Source: Streptomyces sp. cg36
GTDB taxonomy: Bacteria > Actinomycetota > Actinomycetes > Streptomycetales > Streptomycetaceae
Assembly (NCBI RefSeq): GCF_041080675.1
Contig: NZ_CP163520.1
Coordinates: forward strand, 496,001 to 560,000
Length of the DNA stretch: 64,000 bases
Reading direction: 5' to 3'
Within the stretch, counting starts at the first letter, position 1. Each line of letters begins with the position of its first letter. A model generated the notes under the pieces. It was not told where the DNA came from and ran no database searches. It saw nothing but the letters and a program-made list of their open reading frames with translations. The position numbers were made by a program, and so were the translations under genes. Positions 16,973 to 26,027 of this stretch are shown here, piece by piece.

Positions 16973-19900
16973 ATGCCAGGTGAGACCACGCCGCTCGCGG
17001 CCCCCGCCGCGCAGGCACCGCCCCTGCCCCGGGAACGCGACGGCCGCCCACCACTGACCGGCAGCTGGTGGGCGCGCGGGCTCTGGCTGCGCGAACGGCT
17101 GGCGGCGGCTGGAGCGCCGCGGCCCGCCCCGCCCGGCAGCGACCTGGCCGCCCGGGCCCGGCGCCGGATGGACCGCTGGCGCGCGTGCGGCACCGCCGTC
17201 GGCGCGGAGGACACCGCCGCGCTCTCCTGCACCGCGTTCGCCACCACCCCCCAGCGGCTCGAAGCCCTGCTGGCCGAACCCACCGCGGCCCTCGCCGCCC
17301 GCGCCGACGAGCCCGCCTGGGCGCGGCTCGCGGAACGCCTGGTCACCCGCAAGCGACCGCCCGCCCACGTGCCGCTGCCCGCCGACGCCGACCGGTGGTT
17401 CCGGGGGTTCGCCACCGTCCTCCAGCCCTTCGTGGACGAGGCGGTCACCCGCCTGACCACCTCCCCCGGCTTCGCCGCCGCCTCCGCCGTGGCCGACACC
17501 GACGCCGTCGTCCGCTCGCTCGTCACCGGGCTGCGCGCCCAGCTCGTCCAGAGCGCCGGACGCACCCTCGTCCTGGAGCTCAATGTGGCCCGCCTCTGCG
17601 ACCGCCTGCGCGGCGACACCGCCGAGGAGCGCTTCGAGTCCTTCGTCGCCCTCTACCGCGACCCCGCCCGGCTGGCCGGACTCCTCGACGAATACGCCGT
17701 GCTCACCCGCCTGTTGACCACGGCCACGACCCACACCGCCATCGCGTACGCCGAGTTCCTGCGGCGGTTCGCCGAAGACCGGCCGCGGCTGGTGGCCGAG
17801 CTCCTCGGGGGCGTCGACCCCGGCCCGCTCACCGAGGCGGTCATGGGCGGCGGCGACGCCCACGAGGCCGGCCGCTCGGTCGTCCTGCTCCGCTTCGCCT
17901 CCGGGGCCCGGCTGGTGTACAAGCCGAGGCCGCTGGCCGTCCACGCGCACTTCAACGACCTCCTGGACTGGTACCGGTCGGTGCTGCCCGGGGCGGATCT
18001 GCGCCGGCTCGCGGTCCTGGACCGGGGCGCGTACGGATGGATGGAGTTCGTCGCCCCCGCGCCGTGCGCCGACCGGGCGGGCGCGGCGCGGTTCTTCCAC
18101 CGCCAGGGCATGCTCCTCGCCCTGCTGTACGCGGTGTCCGCCACCGACTTCCACTTCGAGAACGTGATCGCGGCGGGCGACCAGCCGGTGGCCGTCGACC
18201 TGGAGTCGCTCTTCCACGCCGAACTCGCCCCGCGCACCGGCAGCGCGCTGGCCGACGAGGACCCGGGACAGCGGCTGCTCAACCGTTCCGTACAGCGGGT
18301 GGGCCTGCTGCCCAACGTCGTCGTCGGCCCCGGCGGCGCGCTGGACATCGGCGGCATGGGCGCCGACAAGGGGTCCGCGCTGCCGTTCAAGGACGCCGCG
18401 TGGGAGGCGGAGGGCACCGACCGGATGCGCCTGACCCGTACCGCGCGGGCCTTCGACGGCAGCCGCAACCGGCCCACCCTGGACGGCCGCGACCTCGACC
18501 CGGCACAGCACCTCGACGGACTGCGCACCGGCTTCCGGGACGGCTACCGCGCGATCCTGACACACCGTCAAGAATTACTGGCCCCGGGAGGCCCCCTGGA
18601 CCGGTTCAAGGACGACACCGTACGCGCCATCGTCCGCTCCACCCGCACCTACGCCCAGCTGCTCGCCGAGTCCAGCCACCCCGACGTCGGCCGCGACGCC
18701 CTCGACCGCGACCGGCTCCTGAGCTTCCTGGCGGCCTCCTGCGCCGAGGACCCGCTGCGCCTGGCACTCGTACCCCACGAGCTGGCCGACCTGTGGGCGG
18801 GCGACATCCCGCTCTTCCGCTGCGCCGTGGGCTCCCGCGACCTGCGCACCCACCGCGGCGCCGTGCTGCCCGGCGCCCTGCCCCGCTCCGGGCTCGACCG
18901 GGCCCGGGAGACGATCGCGGCGATGAGCGTACGCGACCTCGCCGACCAGGACTGGATCATCCAGGCCGCCTTCGCCGCCCGCACCGCCCCGGCGGTCCCC
19001 GCACCGGCCCCCGCCACCGCGTCCGGCCGCAACCGGCCCGCCGAACCGCCGCGGCGGCGCGCCCTGCGCCAGGCCCGCGCCGTCGCCGCCGAACTGGGGC
19101 GGCGCGCCCACCAACACGGCGGCCGGGTCGGCTGGCTCGGCCTCGACCTGCGCCAGGACGTCTGGCAGGTGGCCGCGCTCCGCGACGACCTCTACAGCGG
19201 CTACCCCGGCATCGCCCTCTTCTTCGCCCAACTCGCCCGCGTCACCGGCGAGCAGGAGTACGCCGACACCGCCCGCCGGGTGCTCGCCCTCTTCCCCGCA
19301 CACCTCGACCATCTGCTCACCCTGCCGTACCGCCGCGGCTGGGGCGCCTTCGGCGGGCTGGCCGGAACCGCCTACGCGCTCTCCTCGGCCGCCACCCTGC
19401 TGGCCGACCCGCACCTCGCGGCCCCGGTCCCCGCGCTCCTCGCCAAGGCCGCCGAGGACATCGGCGAGGACACCGCGCTCGACCTCGTCAGCGGTGCGGC
19501 CGGCTGCCTCGCCGTCGCCGAGACCCTGGTGGCCCGGTTCGGCCGTCCCGCCGACCTGCTGGCCCGCCGCTGCGCGGCGCTGCTGGTCGACCGGGCCGAG
19601 GACCAGGGCCCGGACGCGGTCGCCTGGCGCACGCCGCCGCGCTCGTCCGCTCCCCTGCTCGGCGCCTCGCACGGCGCCGGAGGCATCGGGTTCGCGCTGC
19701 TGCGCCACGCCGCCCGCACCGGCGACCCGGCCGCCGCGCGGACCGGCCGCGCGGCGCTCACCCACGAGGACGCCCAGTACGACACGGCCCTCGGCAACTG
19801 GCCCGACTTCCGCGTCCTCGAACCCCGCGCCTGGGTGGCACCGGCACCGGCCGGAGCGGTCCCCCACATGCACGCCTGGTGCCACGGCGCACCCGGCGTC

Positions 19901-20272
19901 GGCCTGCTGCGCGCGGCCCTGCCCGCCGCGACCCGGACCGCCGCCGACCGCGAGACGCTGCGCCGCGCGGTCGGCTCCACCGCACGGGCCGGTTCGGTGG
20001 GCAACGACAGCCTCTGCCACGGCGACCTGGGCAACACCGAACTGTTCGCGGCGGCCGTCGCCGCGGGCCTGCCCGAAGCGCAACGGCCGCTCGACACCTG
20101 GCACGCCGGGGCCCTCGACCGCATCGAGCGGTACGGCCCGGGCTGCGGCACCCCCGGCCGCCTCCCCACTCCCGGGCTGCTGTGCGGCCTGGCGGGCATC
20201 GGCCACGGGCTGCTGCGGATCGCCGCACCCGACCGGGTCGCCTCGGTCCTGCTCCTCGAAGAGCAGGGGTGA
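16973..20272 (+). CDS. lanM: Class II lanthipeptide synthetase LanM
   Basis: A 1099-residue bifunctional enzyme. The ATG at 16973 follows AGGAG; the upstream in-frame extension lacks such a site. The N-terminal DUF4135 dehydratase half has a kinase-like active site: K317 in VYKPRPL, D392-F-H394-F-E-N397, and D409 in VDLESLF. The C-terminal LanC cyclase half has the zinc ligands C970 (HAWCHGAPG), C1015 and H1016 (SLCHGDLGN) and GYPGIALFFAQLA. It would phosphorylate and eliminate Ser/Thr in the precursor and then form (methyl)lanthionine rings. It is followed directly by lanT and the precursor gene. Confidence 0.96.
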   Translation: MPGETTPLAAPAAQAPPLPRERDGRPPLTGSWWARGLWLRERLAAAGAPRPAPPGSDLAARARRRMDRWRACGTAVGAEDTAALSCTAFATTPQRLEALLAEPTAALAARADEPAWARLAERLVTRKRPPAHVPLPADADRWFRGFATVLQPFVDEAVTRLTTSPGFAAASAVADTDAVVRSLVTGLRAQLVQSAGRTLVLELNVARLCDRLRGDTAEERFESFVALYRDPARLAGLLDEYAVLTRLLTTATTHTAIAYAEFLRRFAEDRPRLVAELLGGVDPGPLTEAVMGGGDAHEAGRSVVLLRFASGARLVYKPRPLAVHAHFNDLLDWYRSVLPGADLRRLAVLDRGAYGWMEFVAPAPCADRAGAARFFHRQGMLLALLYAVSATDFHFENVIAAGDQPVAVDLESLFHAELAPRTGSALADEDPGQRLLNRSVQRVGLLPNVVVGPGGALDIGGMGADKGSALPFKDAAWEAEGTDRMRLTRTARAFDGSRNRPTLDGRDLDPAQHLDGLRTGFRDGYRAILTHRQELLAPGGPLDRFKDDTVRAIVRSTRTYAQLLAESSHPDVGRDALDRDRLLSFLAASCAEDPLRLALVPHELADLWAGDIPLFRCAVGSRDLRTHRGAVLPGALPRSGLDRARETIAAMSVRDLADQDWIIQAAFAARTAPAVPAPAPATASGRNRPAEPPRRRALRQARAVAAELGRRAHQHGGRVGWLGLDLRQDVWQVAALRDDLYSGYPGIALFFAQLARVTGEQEYADTARRVLALFPAHLDHLLTLPYRRGWGAFGGLAGTAYALSSAATLLADPHLAAPVPALLAKAAEDIGEDTALDLVSGAAGCLAVAETLVARFGRPADLLARRCAALLVDRAEDQGPDAVAWRTPPRSSAPLLGASHGAGGIGFALLRHAARTGDPAAARTGRAALTHEDAQYDTALGNWPDFRVLEPRAWVAPAPAGAVPHMHAWCHGAPGVGLLRAALPAATRTAADRETLRRAVGSTARAGSVGNDSLCHGDLGNTELFAAAVAAGLPEAQRPLDTWHAGALDRIERYGPGCGTPGRLPTPGLLCGLAGIGHGLLRIAAPDRVASVLLLEEQG

Positions 20273-20276
20273 CACC

Positions 20277-22487
20277 GTGCGCGGACCACGCCGACGGGTG
20301 CCGATGCGCTTCCAGTTCACCCGTACCGAGTGCGCGGCGGCCTGCCTGGCCATGGTGCTCAGCCACCACGGCCAGGACTCCTCGGTCGCGGACTGCCGTC
20401 CCCTGCTGGGCGCCGGGCGCGACGGGGTCTCCGCCGCGGCCCTGGTCGCCGCCGCCGAGCGGGTCGGCCTCACCAGCCGGGTGGTCCGCGGGTCCATCGC
20501 CCTGGACCAGGAGCTCACCGGGCCCGCCATCGCCTATCTGAACACCCATCACTTCGTGGTGGTCGAGTCGATCGACGCCCGCTGGGTGCGGGTCACCGAC
20601 CCGGGCTCGGGGCGGCGGCGTTATACCCGCGAGGAGTTCGACACCAAGTTCGGCGGCCTGCTCGTCCATCTGGACCCCGCCCCCGACTTCCAGCAGCGCC
20701 GCAAGCCGCTGCGGAGCGTGCCGATCGTGCGCTACTTACGGGAGTTCGTCGCCGCGCCGGGCGGGCGCCGGCGTCTCGCCCACGCCGGACTCCTCGCCCT
20801 GCTGCTCCAACTCCTCGGACTCGGGGCCCCGTTCCTCACCAAGGCCGTCGTCGACGACGTGCTGCCGCACCACCGTACGGACCAGCTCGCGGTCCTGATG
20901 GCGGGCGCCGTCGGACTGGCCGTCCTCACCGGTGTGACGACGGCGCTGCGGGCGCTGGCCCTGCTCGCCCTGCGCAGACGGGGCGACCTCGTCCTCACCC
21001 GCGACCTCGTCGGCCACCTCTTCCGGCTGCCCATGGAGTTCTTCCTCGACCGGGGCCGGGGCGATCTGCTCATGCGGCTCTCCAGCGTCTCCACCACCCG
21101 CGACATGCTCACCCAGCAACTGCTCACCCTGGCCATGGACGGGATGCTGCTGTGCGGCTACCTCGCCGGTCTCGTGCTCCTCGAACCCCGCTACCTCCTC
21201 GTCGTCGCCCCGCTCTGCCTGGCCCAAGTGCTGCTCGTCACCCGCAGCCACCCGTACGTACGGCTGCTCGCCCAGCGGGAGCTCAACGCCAAGTCCGACG
21301 AGCAGAGCTATCTGGTGGAGAGCCTGGAGGCGATCGTCCCGCTCAAGGCGAACGGCTTCGAGAACCGGGCCGTGCGGCACTGGGAGCGGCTCTTTACCAC
21401 CTACCAGGCGGCGGCCCTGCGCCGCGGCCGGGCCAACGCGGTCCTGGCGGGCGCCCAGCGGGCGCTGACCTCGCTCGGCCCGCTCGCCCTGCTCGGCACC
21501 GGCGCCTGGCTGGTCCTGCACGACCGGCTGACGCTGGGCGGCATGCTCGCGGCCAACAGCCTGGCCCTGTCCGTGCTCACCCCACTGGAGACCTTCACCA
21601 ACAGCGGCCAGCTCTACCAGTCCGTCAACGCCCAGGTGGAACGGCTCTACGACGCCCTCGACACGCCCCCCGAGGCCAGTGGGACCATCCGGCTGGCGAG
21701 CGACCGGCCCGCCGCCCTCCGGGTCGACTCCCTGAGCTACCGCTACCACCCGGACAGCCCGGCCGCACTCCACGACATCAGCCTGGACCTTCCGGCGGGC
21801 GGCAAGCTCGGCATCGTCGGCCGCACCGGTTCGGGCAAGAGCACCCTGGCCCTGCTGCTGCTCGGCCTGCTGCGCGCGCCCGGCCGCTCGGTCCGCCACG
21901 ACGGCGTGCCCATCGAGGAGCTGGACCTGCACGACCTGCGCTCCCACTGCGGCGCCGTGCTCCAGGAGCTCACGCTCTTCAACGGCAGCATCCGCGAGAA
22001 CCTCACGCTGGGCCGTCCGGAGGCCGACGACGCGGAGGTGGTCCGGGCGGCCCGTATCGCCGGACTCCACGAGGACGTCTGCGCGCTGCCGATGGGCTAC
22101 GACACCCCCGTCGGGGAGGCCGGTTCGGCCCTGTCGGCGGGACAGCGCCAACGCGTCGCCCTCGCCCGGGCACTGGTGCACCGGCCGCGCCTGATCGTCC
22201 TGGACGAGGCGACCAGCCATCTCGACCCGCAGACGGAACGGCAGGTCGACCGCGAGCTGGGCGCCCTGAAGATCACCCGCGTCGTGGTCTCGCACCGGGT
22301 CAACGCCGTGCGCAACGCCGACGAGATCCTCGTGCTCGACCGGGGGCGGATCGCGCAGCGCGGCCGGCACGCCGAGCTGATCGCCCGCCCCGGCCCCTAC
22401 CAGCGACTCTTCGCGCCCGCCCCGGCCGAGACCGCGGCGAGCGATCCCCCGGCCGACGCCGAACTGGCGCTCGGCGACCGCGTCTGA
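20277..22487 (+). CDS. lanT: LanT: C39-peptidase-containing ABC exporter for the lanthipeptide
   Basis: A 736-residue exporter from a GTG start at 20277, 4 bases after the lanM stop; an ATG at 20304 is an alternative. The N-terminal C39 peptidase has catalytic Cys19 ([15 protein letters not shown]), His92 (THHFVVVE) and Asp in VTDPGSG. Then come six membrane helices (about 150-440) and an ATPase with Walker [13 protein letters not shown], signature [16 protein letters not shown] and Walker [14 protein letters not shown]39 domains cut leaders after a double glycine, which the precursor at 22599 has. One protein would therefore cleave and export. Confidence 0.95.
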   Translation: MRGPRRRVPMRFQFTRTECAAACLAMVLSHHGQDSSVADCRPLLGAGRDGVSAAALVAAAERVGLTSRVVRGSIALDQELTGPAIAYLNTHHFVVVESIDARWVRVTDPGSGRRRYTREEFDTKFGGLLVHLDPAPDFQQRRKPLRSVPIVRYLREFVAAPGGRRRLAHAGLLALLLQLLGLGAPFLTKAVVDDVLPHHRTDQLAVLMAGAVGLAVLTGVTTALRALALLALRRRGDLVLTRDLVGHLFRLPMEFFLDRGRGDLLMRLSSVSTTRDMLTQQLLTLAMDGMLLCGYLAGLVLLEPRYLLVVAPLCLAQVLLVTRSHPYVRLLAQRELNAKSDEQSYLVESLEAIVPLKANGFENRAVRHWERLFTTYQAAALRRGRANAVLAGAQRALTSLGPLALLGTGAWLVLHDRLTLGGMLAANSLALSVLTPLETFTNSGQLYQSVNAQVERLYDALDTPPEASGTIRLASDRPAALRVDSLSYRYHPDSPAALHDISLDLPAGGKLGIVGRTGSGKSTLALLLLGLLRAPGRSVRHDGVPIEELDLHDLRSHCGAVLQELTLFNGSIRENLTLGRPEADDAEVVRAARIAGLHEDVCALPMGYDTPVGEAGSALSAGQRQRVALARALVHRPRLIVLDEATSHLDPQTERQVDRELGALKITRVVVSHRVNAVRNADEILVLDRGRIAQRGRHAELIARPGPYQRLFAPAPAETAASDPPADAELALGDRV

Positions 22488-22520
22488 CACGGCGCCCACC
22501 CCGCGCGGCACCACGCCGCA

Positions 22521-22571
22521 CCGCCGGGGCGGCCCGCCGTCCGCCAGCGAGCGGGCGGCCCGCCCCGGCGG
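22521..22571 (+). terminator. Hairpin between lanT and the precursor gene (possible attenuator)
   Basis: An 18-bp stem with one mismatch (22521-22538 with about 22553-22571) and a 14-base loop, ending 28 bases before the precursor start. It may partly terminate or process the transcript and so set the precursor level relative to lanMT. Confidence 0.5.
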
Positions 22572-22598
22572 TCCGTCCCACCCGAAAGGACCGCAACC

Positions 22599-22766
22599 AT
22601 GAGCGACTTCGACCTCGCCCGCGCCCTCAAGGACCCCGAGGCGGGCCTCTTCGACGAGGGCCACCCGCTGGGCGCCCCCGACCTGACGGAGCTGACCGGC
22701 GGACTGCTGCCCTGGACCCACCCCGGCAGGTGCATGAACACCTTCCAGTCGCTCTTCTGCTGCTGA
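22599..22766 (+). CDS. lanA: Lanthipeptide precursor LanA, lacticin 481-like core
   Basis: A 55-residue peptide too short for routine gene calling, with AAAGGA before the ATG. The leader is acidic (MSDFDLARALKDPEAGLF...) and ends in DLTELTGG, the double-glycine site for the LanT peptidase. The 20-residue core is LLPWTHPGRCMNTFQSLFCC, with Thr5, Thr13, Ser16 and Cys10, Cys19, Cys20. Thr5-Cys10 has the spacing of ring A in lacticin 481 (Thr9-Cys14), and CMNTFQ...FCC mirrors lacticin/nukacin CxMNSWQFVFTCC. Three acceptors and three cysteines allow three rings. The usual second acceptor in ring A (Ser11) is Pro here and Dhb24 is missing, so ring topology must differ in part. Confidence 0.92.
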   Translation: MSDFDLARALKDPEAGLFDEGHPLGAPDLTELTGGLLPWTHPGRCMNTFQSLFCC

Positions 22767-23955
22767 CGGCGCGCCCGGCCGGCCAGCCGGCCGGGCGCGC
22801 CCCGCAGTGCGGGCAGGCGCCCCGGTGCCTGCCCGCCCGGGGGCCGCCGCGCCGCCCCCAGTGCCGCATCGCCGGGAGCTCCACCGCCCTGTGGAGCAGC
22901 CAGGCGAGCAGGACGGCCACCGTGAACATCGGTGCCAGGACGGCCACTTGGCCGGTCAGGCCCATCGCGCTGAAGTGCGGGATGCCCAGCAGCCGCGCCC
23001 CGTAGTCGATCACCGGCTTGTGCACCAGGTAGAGCGCGAAGGACACCTCGCCGAGCCACACCAGATAGGGGTGGCGCAGGGGCGAGGGCCGCTGCTCGAC
23101 GTCGGCGACGGCCCCGGCGCAGATGACCAGGGCGATCGGGACGACGGTGGCCGCCGAGAACGAGTACAGGCCCGTCCCCATCGACATCCAGTAGCCCAGG
23201 ACCAGCAGCGCCCCGGCGGGCAGCAGCCCGATCTGCGGCCACTTGCCCGCGGCCACGATCCGGGCCAGGACCATACCGAGGGCGAATTCGAGCAGCCGGG
23301 CCGCCGGGAAGAAGTCGACGAACCAGGCGTCATTGTCGAGATAGGGCAGCAGCGGCGACATCGGCGTGCCGTCGGGCACATAGTGCCGCGCCACCAAGGG
23401 CAGAGTGAATATCACTGCGACGAGCACCGCGGCCACCCCCCACAAATAGGCCGTACGCATCCGGCGGATCTGCCGGATCAGCAGGGGGAAGGCGAGATAG
23501 AAGAACATCTCGCAGGAAAGCGTCCAGCTCACCGGGCTGATGGCGGTGGTCAGGTCGAACCCGGGAATCCATGACTGGGTGAGTGTGGCCGTGGGAAGGA
23601 TCTGCGCCGCGACGATCGCCTTTCCGGTCAGGACCATGAGGCCGGCGTGCGCGGCGGCCGTGACCAGATGGCTCGGGAGGATCTTGGCCGCGCGCCGCCG
23701 CCAGAACGCCCTGGCCGAGGTGGTGGGGCGGGCCGACCAGGTCAGGACGAAGCCGCTGAGCACGAAGAAGAACGAGACGCCGACCTGGCCGAGGTTCCGC
23801 CAGAAGTCCGGGTTCCCGCGGATGTAGAGCGAGAAGTGGCAGAGGACCACCGCGGCGGCGGCGATGAATCGCATACCGGTGAGGGTGGGGAGCCGGTTTT
23901 CGGTATTTCCCGTCGGCGGCCGGTCCCGGCCGGCATCGCTGAGCACACTTGCCAT
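22627..23955 (-). CDS. Acyltransferase family 3 (OafA-like) membrane protein
   Basis: A 442-residue protein starting at the ATG at 23955 with AAGGAAC upstream. About ten hydrophobic helices span residues 28-370. Family motifs are LTGMRFIAAAAVVLCHF (with the conserved R/H pair), VSFFFVLSGFVLTWS, SWTLSCEMFFYLAFP and LGEVSFALYLVHKPV. Members move acyl groups onto sugars or other acceptors across the membrane. The last about 75 residues are low-complexity and Arg/Gly/Pro-rich and are read antisense through the lanthipeptide precursor gene, so they are probably not functional sequence. Whether it acts on the lanthipeptide, on immunity or on the cell surface is unknown. Confidence 0.85.
   Translation of the reverse strand: MASVLSDAGRDRPPTGNTENRLPTLTGMRFIAAAAVVLCHFSLYIRGNPDFWRNLGQVGVSFFFVLSGFVLTWSARPTTSARAFWRRRAAKILPSHLVTAAAHAGLMVLTGKAIVAAQILPTATLTQSWIPGFDLTTAISPVSWTLSCEMFFYLAFPLLIRQIRRMRTAYLWGVAAVLVAVIFTLPLVARHYVPDGTPMSPLLPYLDNDAWFVDFFPAARLLEFALGMVLARIVAAGKWPQIGLLPAGALLVLGYWMSMGTGLYSFSAATVVPIALVICAGAVADVEQRPSPLRHPYLVWLGEVSFALYLVHKPVIDYGARLLGIPHFSAMGLTGQVAVLAPMFTVAVLLAWLLHRAVELPAMRHWGRRGGPRAGRHRGACPHCGARPAGWPAGRAVSSRRATGRCSCTCRGGSRAAVRRSAPSGRGRPAGGPRRRGPPRGP
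22768..22801. terminator. Terminator just after the precursor gene
   Basis: A perfect 15-bp stem (22768-22782 and 22787-22801) with a CCAG loop begins one base after the lanA stop codon. It closes the lanMTA transcript. It lies inside the antisense acyltransferase reading frame. Confidence 0.75.
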
Positions 23956-24092
23956 CGCACTGTTCCTTAAGTTCGGCGCCGATCAGAGGGGCGCGCATCC
24001 GATTCCCCCCTGGGTTCCCGGCCGCGGTTCCGCCCGGAAATCCCGTATGAATTAGATGGACGCCGTTTGTGCGCTGTCAACGAATTCCGGCA

Positions 24093-26006
24093 TCAATGTC
24101 CCGGAGGTTTCATTTCTTGAGCATTTCTTTCATCCTTCCGGGAAGTCCCGGGAAGGCGCGCGTACCATCGGCGCGGGCGCCGTGCCCAGCGGGCGTTCTG
24201 CGCGCCGACCGCCGTGTGGACGGTCTCGGCGAGGAGCGCGGCCGTCAGTTCGCCGGGCGGCAGCGCGCCGATCCGGGCGAGCAGGGTCCGGCGCAGCTGC
24301 CCGGTGGCGTGGCGGGCCGGAGCGGCGACGCGTACGGGGACGCCGAGGACGGCGTCCACGGCCGCCGCGAGGCCGGGGGTGTCGGCGCACACCGCCTGCC
24401 GCACCGAGGACAGCCCGCGGGTCCGCACCCGCCGCAGGAAGGGCGACCAGTCGGCCACGGGGTCCGTGCCCGCCAGCGCGAAGGCGACGACCTCCCGTCG
24501 GCCGCGCCGGCCGACGCGTACGGCGGTGAGGATCTGCGCCGCGGCGAAGTGCGGGTCCTCGCGCACGACCACGGGCAGGGCGTCGAGGAGGAGTACGGCT
24601 CCGGGGCGCCCGCGCCGGACGCCGTCCGGCCGCAGGGCGCAGGCGAGGACCAGACAGGCGCCCAGTACCCCGGCGGTCAGCAGAGTGGTCGCGTGCAGGG
24701 CCTCCGCGTAGCCGAGCGGCCCGCCCGCCGAGGCGGTGCGGTCGGTGACGAGCGCGCCCGCGCACGCGGTGCCCAGGACGCCGCCGACCTGGCGCGAGGT
24801 GTTCAGCACACCGGACGCCGCGCCCGCGTGCCGGGCCTCGACCGATGCCATCGCGATCCGGGTGAGCGGCGCCAGCGCGCAGCCGATCCCCAGGTCGGCC
24901 AGGAGCATGGCGGGCAGCAGGTGCCAGGGGTTCGTCCCCGGGTGGGCCTGCGCGCCGATGAGGACCAGACCGTACGCGTAGGTCGACACGCCCGCCAGCA
25001 CGAGCGGTCTGCCGCCGGTGCGGTCGGCCAGGCGGCCCGCGACATGGGCCGCCGCCGCGGCGGCGAGCGGGGTGGGCGCGGTGAGCAGACCGGCCTGCAG
25101 CGCCGAACGGTCCAGGGCCCGCTGGACGAACAGGGCGAGCGGGGCGGCGGTGCCGATGACGGCGAAGTGGATCCCGGCGCCCACCAGGTTGGCCAGCGCG
25201 AAGTCACGGCGCGCGAACAGGGCGCGCGGCACGAGCGGGGCGCGGCTGCGCGAGCGCTGCTGGACGGCGAAGAGCACCAGGCAGGCCGCTCCCGCGCACA
25301 GCACCTGCGCGTGGGTGAGCGAGCCCGCCGGACCCGGCAGCGGGCGGCCCCGGCCCAGCAGCGCGACGGTGACGGCGGTCAGGCCCGCGGTCACCAGCGC
25401 GAGGCCCGGCAGATCCACTCCCCGCTCACCGCCGGGCCGGGGCGACGGCAGCAGCAGGGCGGACAGGACGAGGGCCACGGCCCCGGCCGGCACGTTCACC
25501 ACGAAGATCCACTGCCAGCCGACGGAGGTCACCAGCACTCCGCCGAGCAGCGGCCCGACCACGATCGACAGCCCCATGACGCTGGTCAGCGTCCCGAACG
25601 CGGCCCCGCGCCGGTGCGCCGGGAACAGCGTCGTGATGAACGCCCCGATCTGCGGCGTGATCAGCGCCGCGCCCACTCCCTGCACGCCCCGCCACAACAG
25701 CAGTTCGCCCGCCCCCGAGGCGCAGCCGCACAGCGCGGAGGCGGCGGTGAACAGCGCGAGCCCGGCCAGATGGACCGGCTTCGGCCCGTACCGCGCGCCC
25801 AGCCGGCCCGCCGGGATCATGAACACGGCGTACGTCAGGACGTAGACGTTGACGATCCACAGGACCGTGTCCAGCCGCGCCGTGAGCCCGGTCGTCATGG
25901 CCGGGATCGCCACGTGCACGATCGTCGTGTCCAGCACGATCATGAAGAAGCTGACGCACAGGATGCCCAGCCGGGTCCAGGCGGCCCGGCCGTCGTTCGG
26001 CTCCAT
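24093..26006 (-). CDS. DHA2-type MFS exporter with a C-terminal IS256-transposase-like domain
   Basis: A 637-residue protein from the ATG at 26006 (GAGGAGGGG upstream). Residues about 10-460 are a 14-helix drug:H+ antiporter: FFMIVLDTTIVHVAIPAM, GRLGARYG, LLLWRGVQGVGAALITP, GPLLGGVLVTSVGWQWIFVVNVPAG. Residues about 468-610 are soluble and look like the DDE domain of IS256/mutator transposases: LLLDALPVVVRE, GRREVVAFALAGTD, WSPFLRRVRTRGL, VCADTPGLAAAV, RHATGQLRRTLL, with two acidic residues where the first two catalytic Asp would be. The rest of that domain is short and degenerate. The gene closes the fatty-acid-like operon, so it probably exports the product. The fusion reading comes from remembered family patterns, not a search. 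Confidence 0.85.
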   Translation of the reverse strand: MEPNDGRAAWTRLGILCVSFFMIVLDTTIVHVAIPAMTTGLTARLDTVLWIVNVYVLTYAVFMIPAGRLGARYGPKPVHLAGLALFTAASALCGCASGAGELLLWRGVQGVGAALITPQIGAFITTLFPAHRRGAAFGTLTSVMGLSIVVGPLLGGVLVTSVGWQWIFVVNVPAGAVALVLSALLLPSPRPGGERGVDLPGLALVTAGLTAVTVALLGRGRPLPGPAGSLTHAQVLCAGAACLVLFAVQQRSRSRAPLVPRALFARRDFALANLVGAGIHFAVIGTAAPLALFVQRALDRSALQAGLLTAPTPLAAAAAAHVAGRLADRTGGRPLVLAGVSTYAYGLVLIGAQAHPGTNPWHLLPAMLLADLGIGCALAPLTRIAMASVEARHAGAASGVLNTSRQVGGVLGTACAGALVTDRTASAGGPLGYAEALHATTLLTAGVLGACLVLACALRPDGVRRGRPGAVLLLDALPVVVREDPHFAAAQILTAVRVGRRGRREVVAFALAGTDPVADWSPFLRRVRTRGLSSVRQAVCADTPGLAAAVDAVLGVPVRVAAPARHATGQLRRTLLARIGALPPGELTAALLAETVHTAVGAQNARWARRPRRWYARLPGTSRKDERNAQEMKPPGH

Positions 26007-26027
26007 CACCCCTCCTCGCGCGGTTGG

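Noticed and set aside
16815..17057. 80-residue plus-strand frame near the lanM start as a second precursor peptide
   Set aside because: It lacks a GG or similar cleavage site and a Ser/Thr/Cys-rich core and overlaps the lanM start in another frame.
24180..24614. A recent insertion sequence in the MFS gene
   Set aside because: No terminal inverted repeats, no target duplication and no frame break; the transposase-like part is fused in frame and degenerate.
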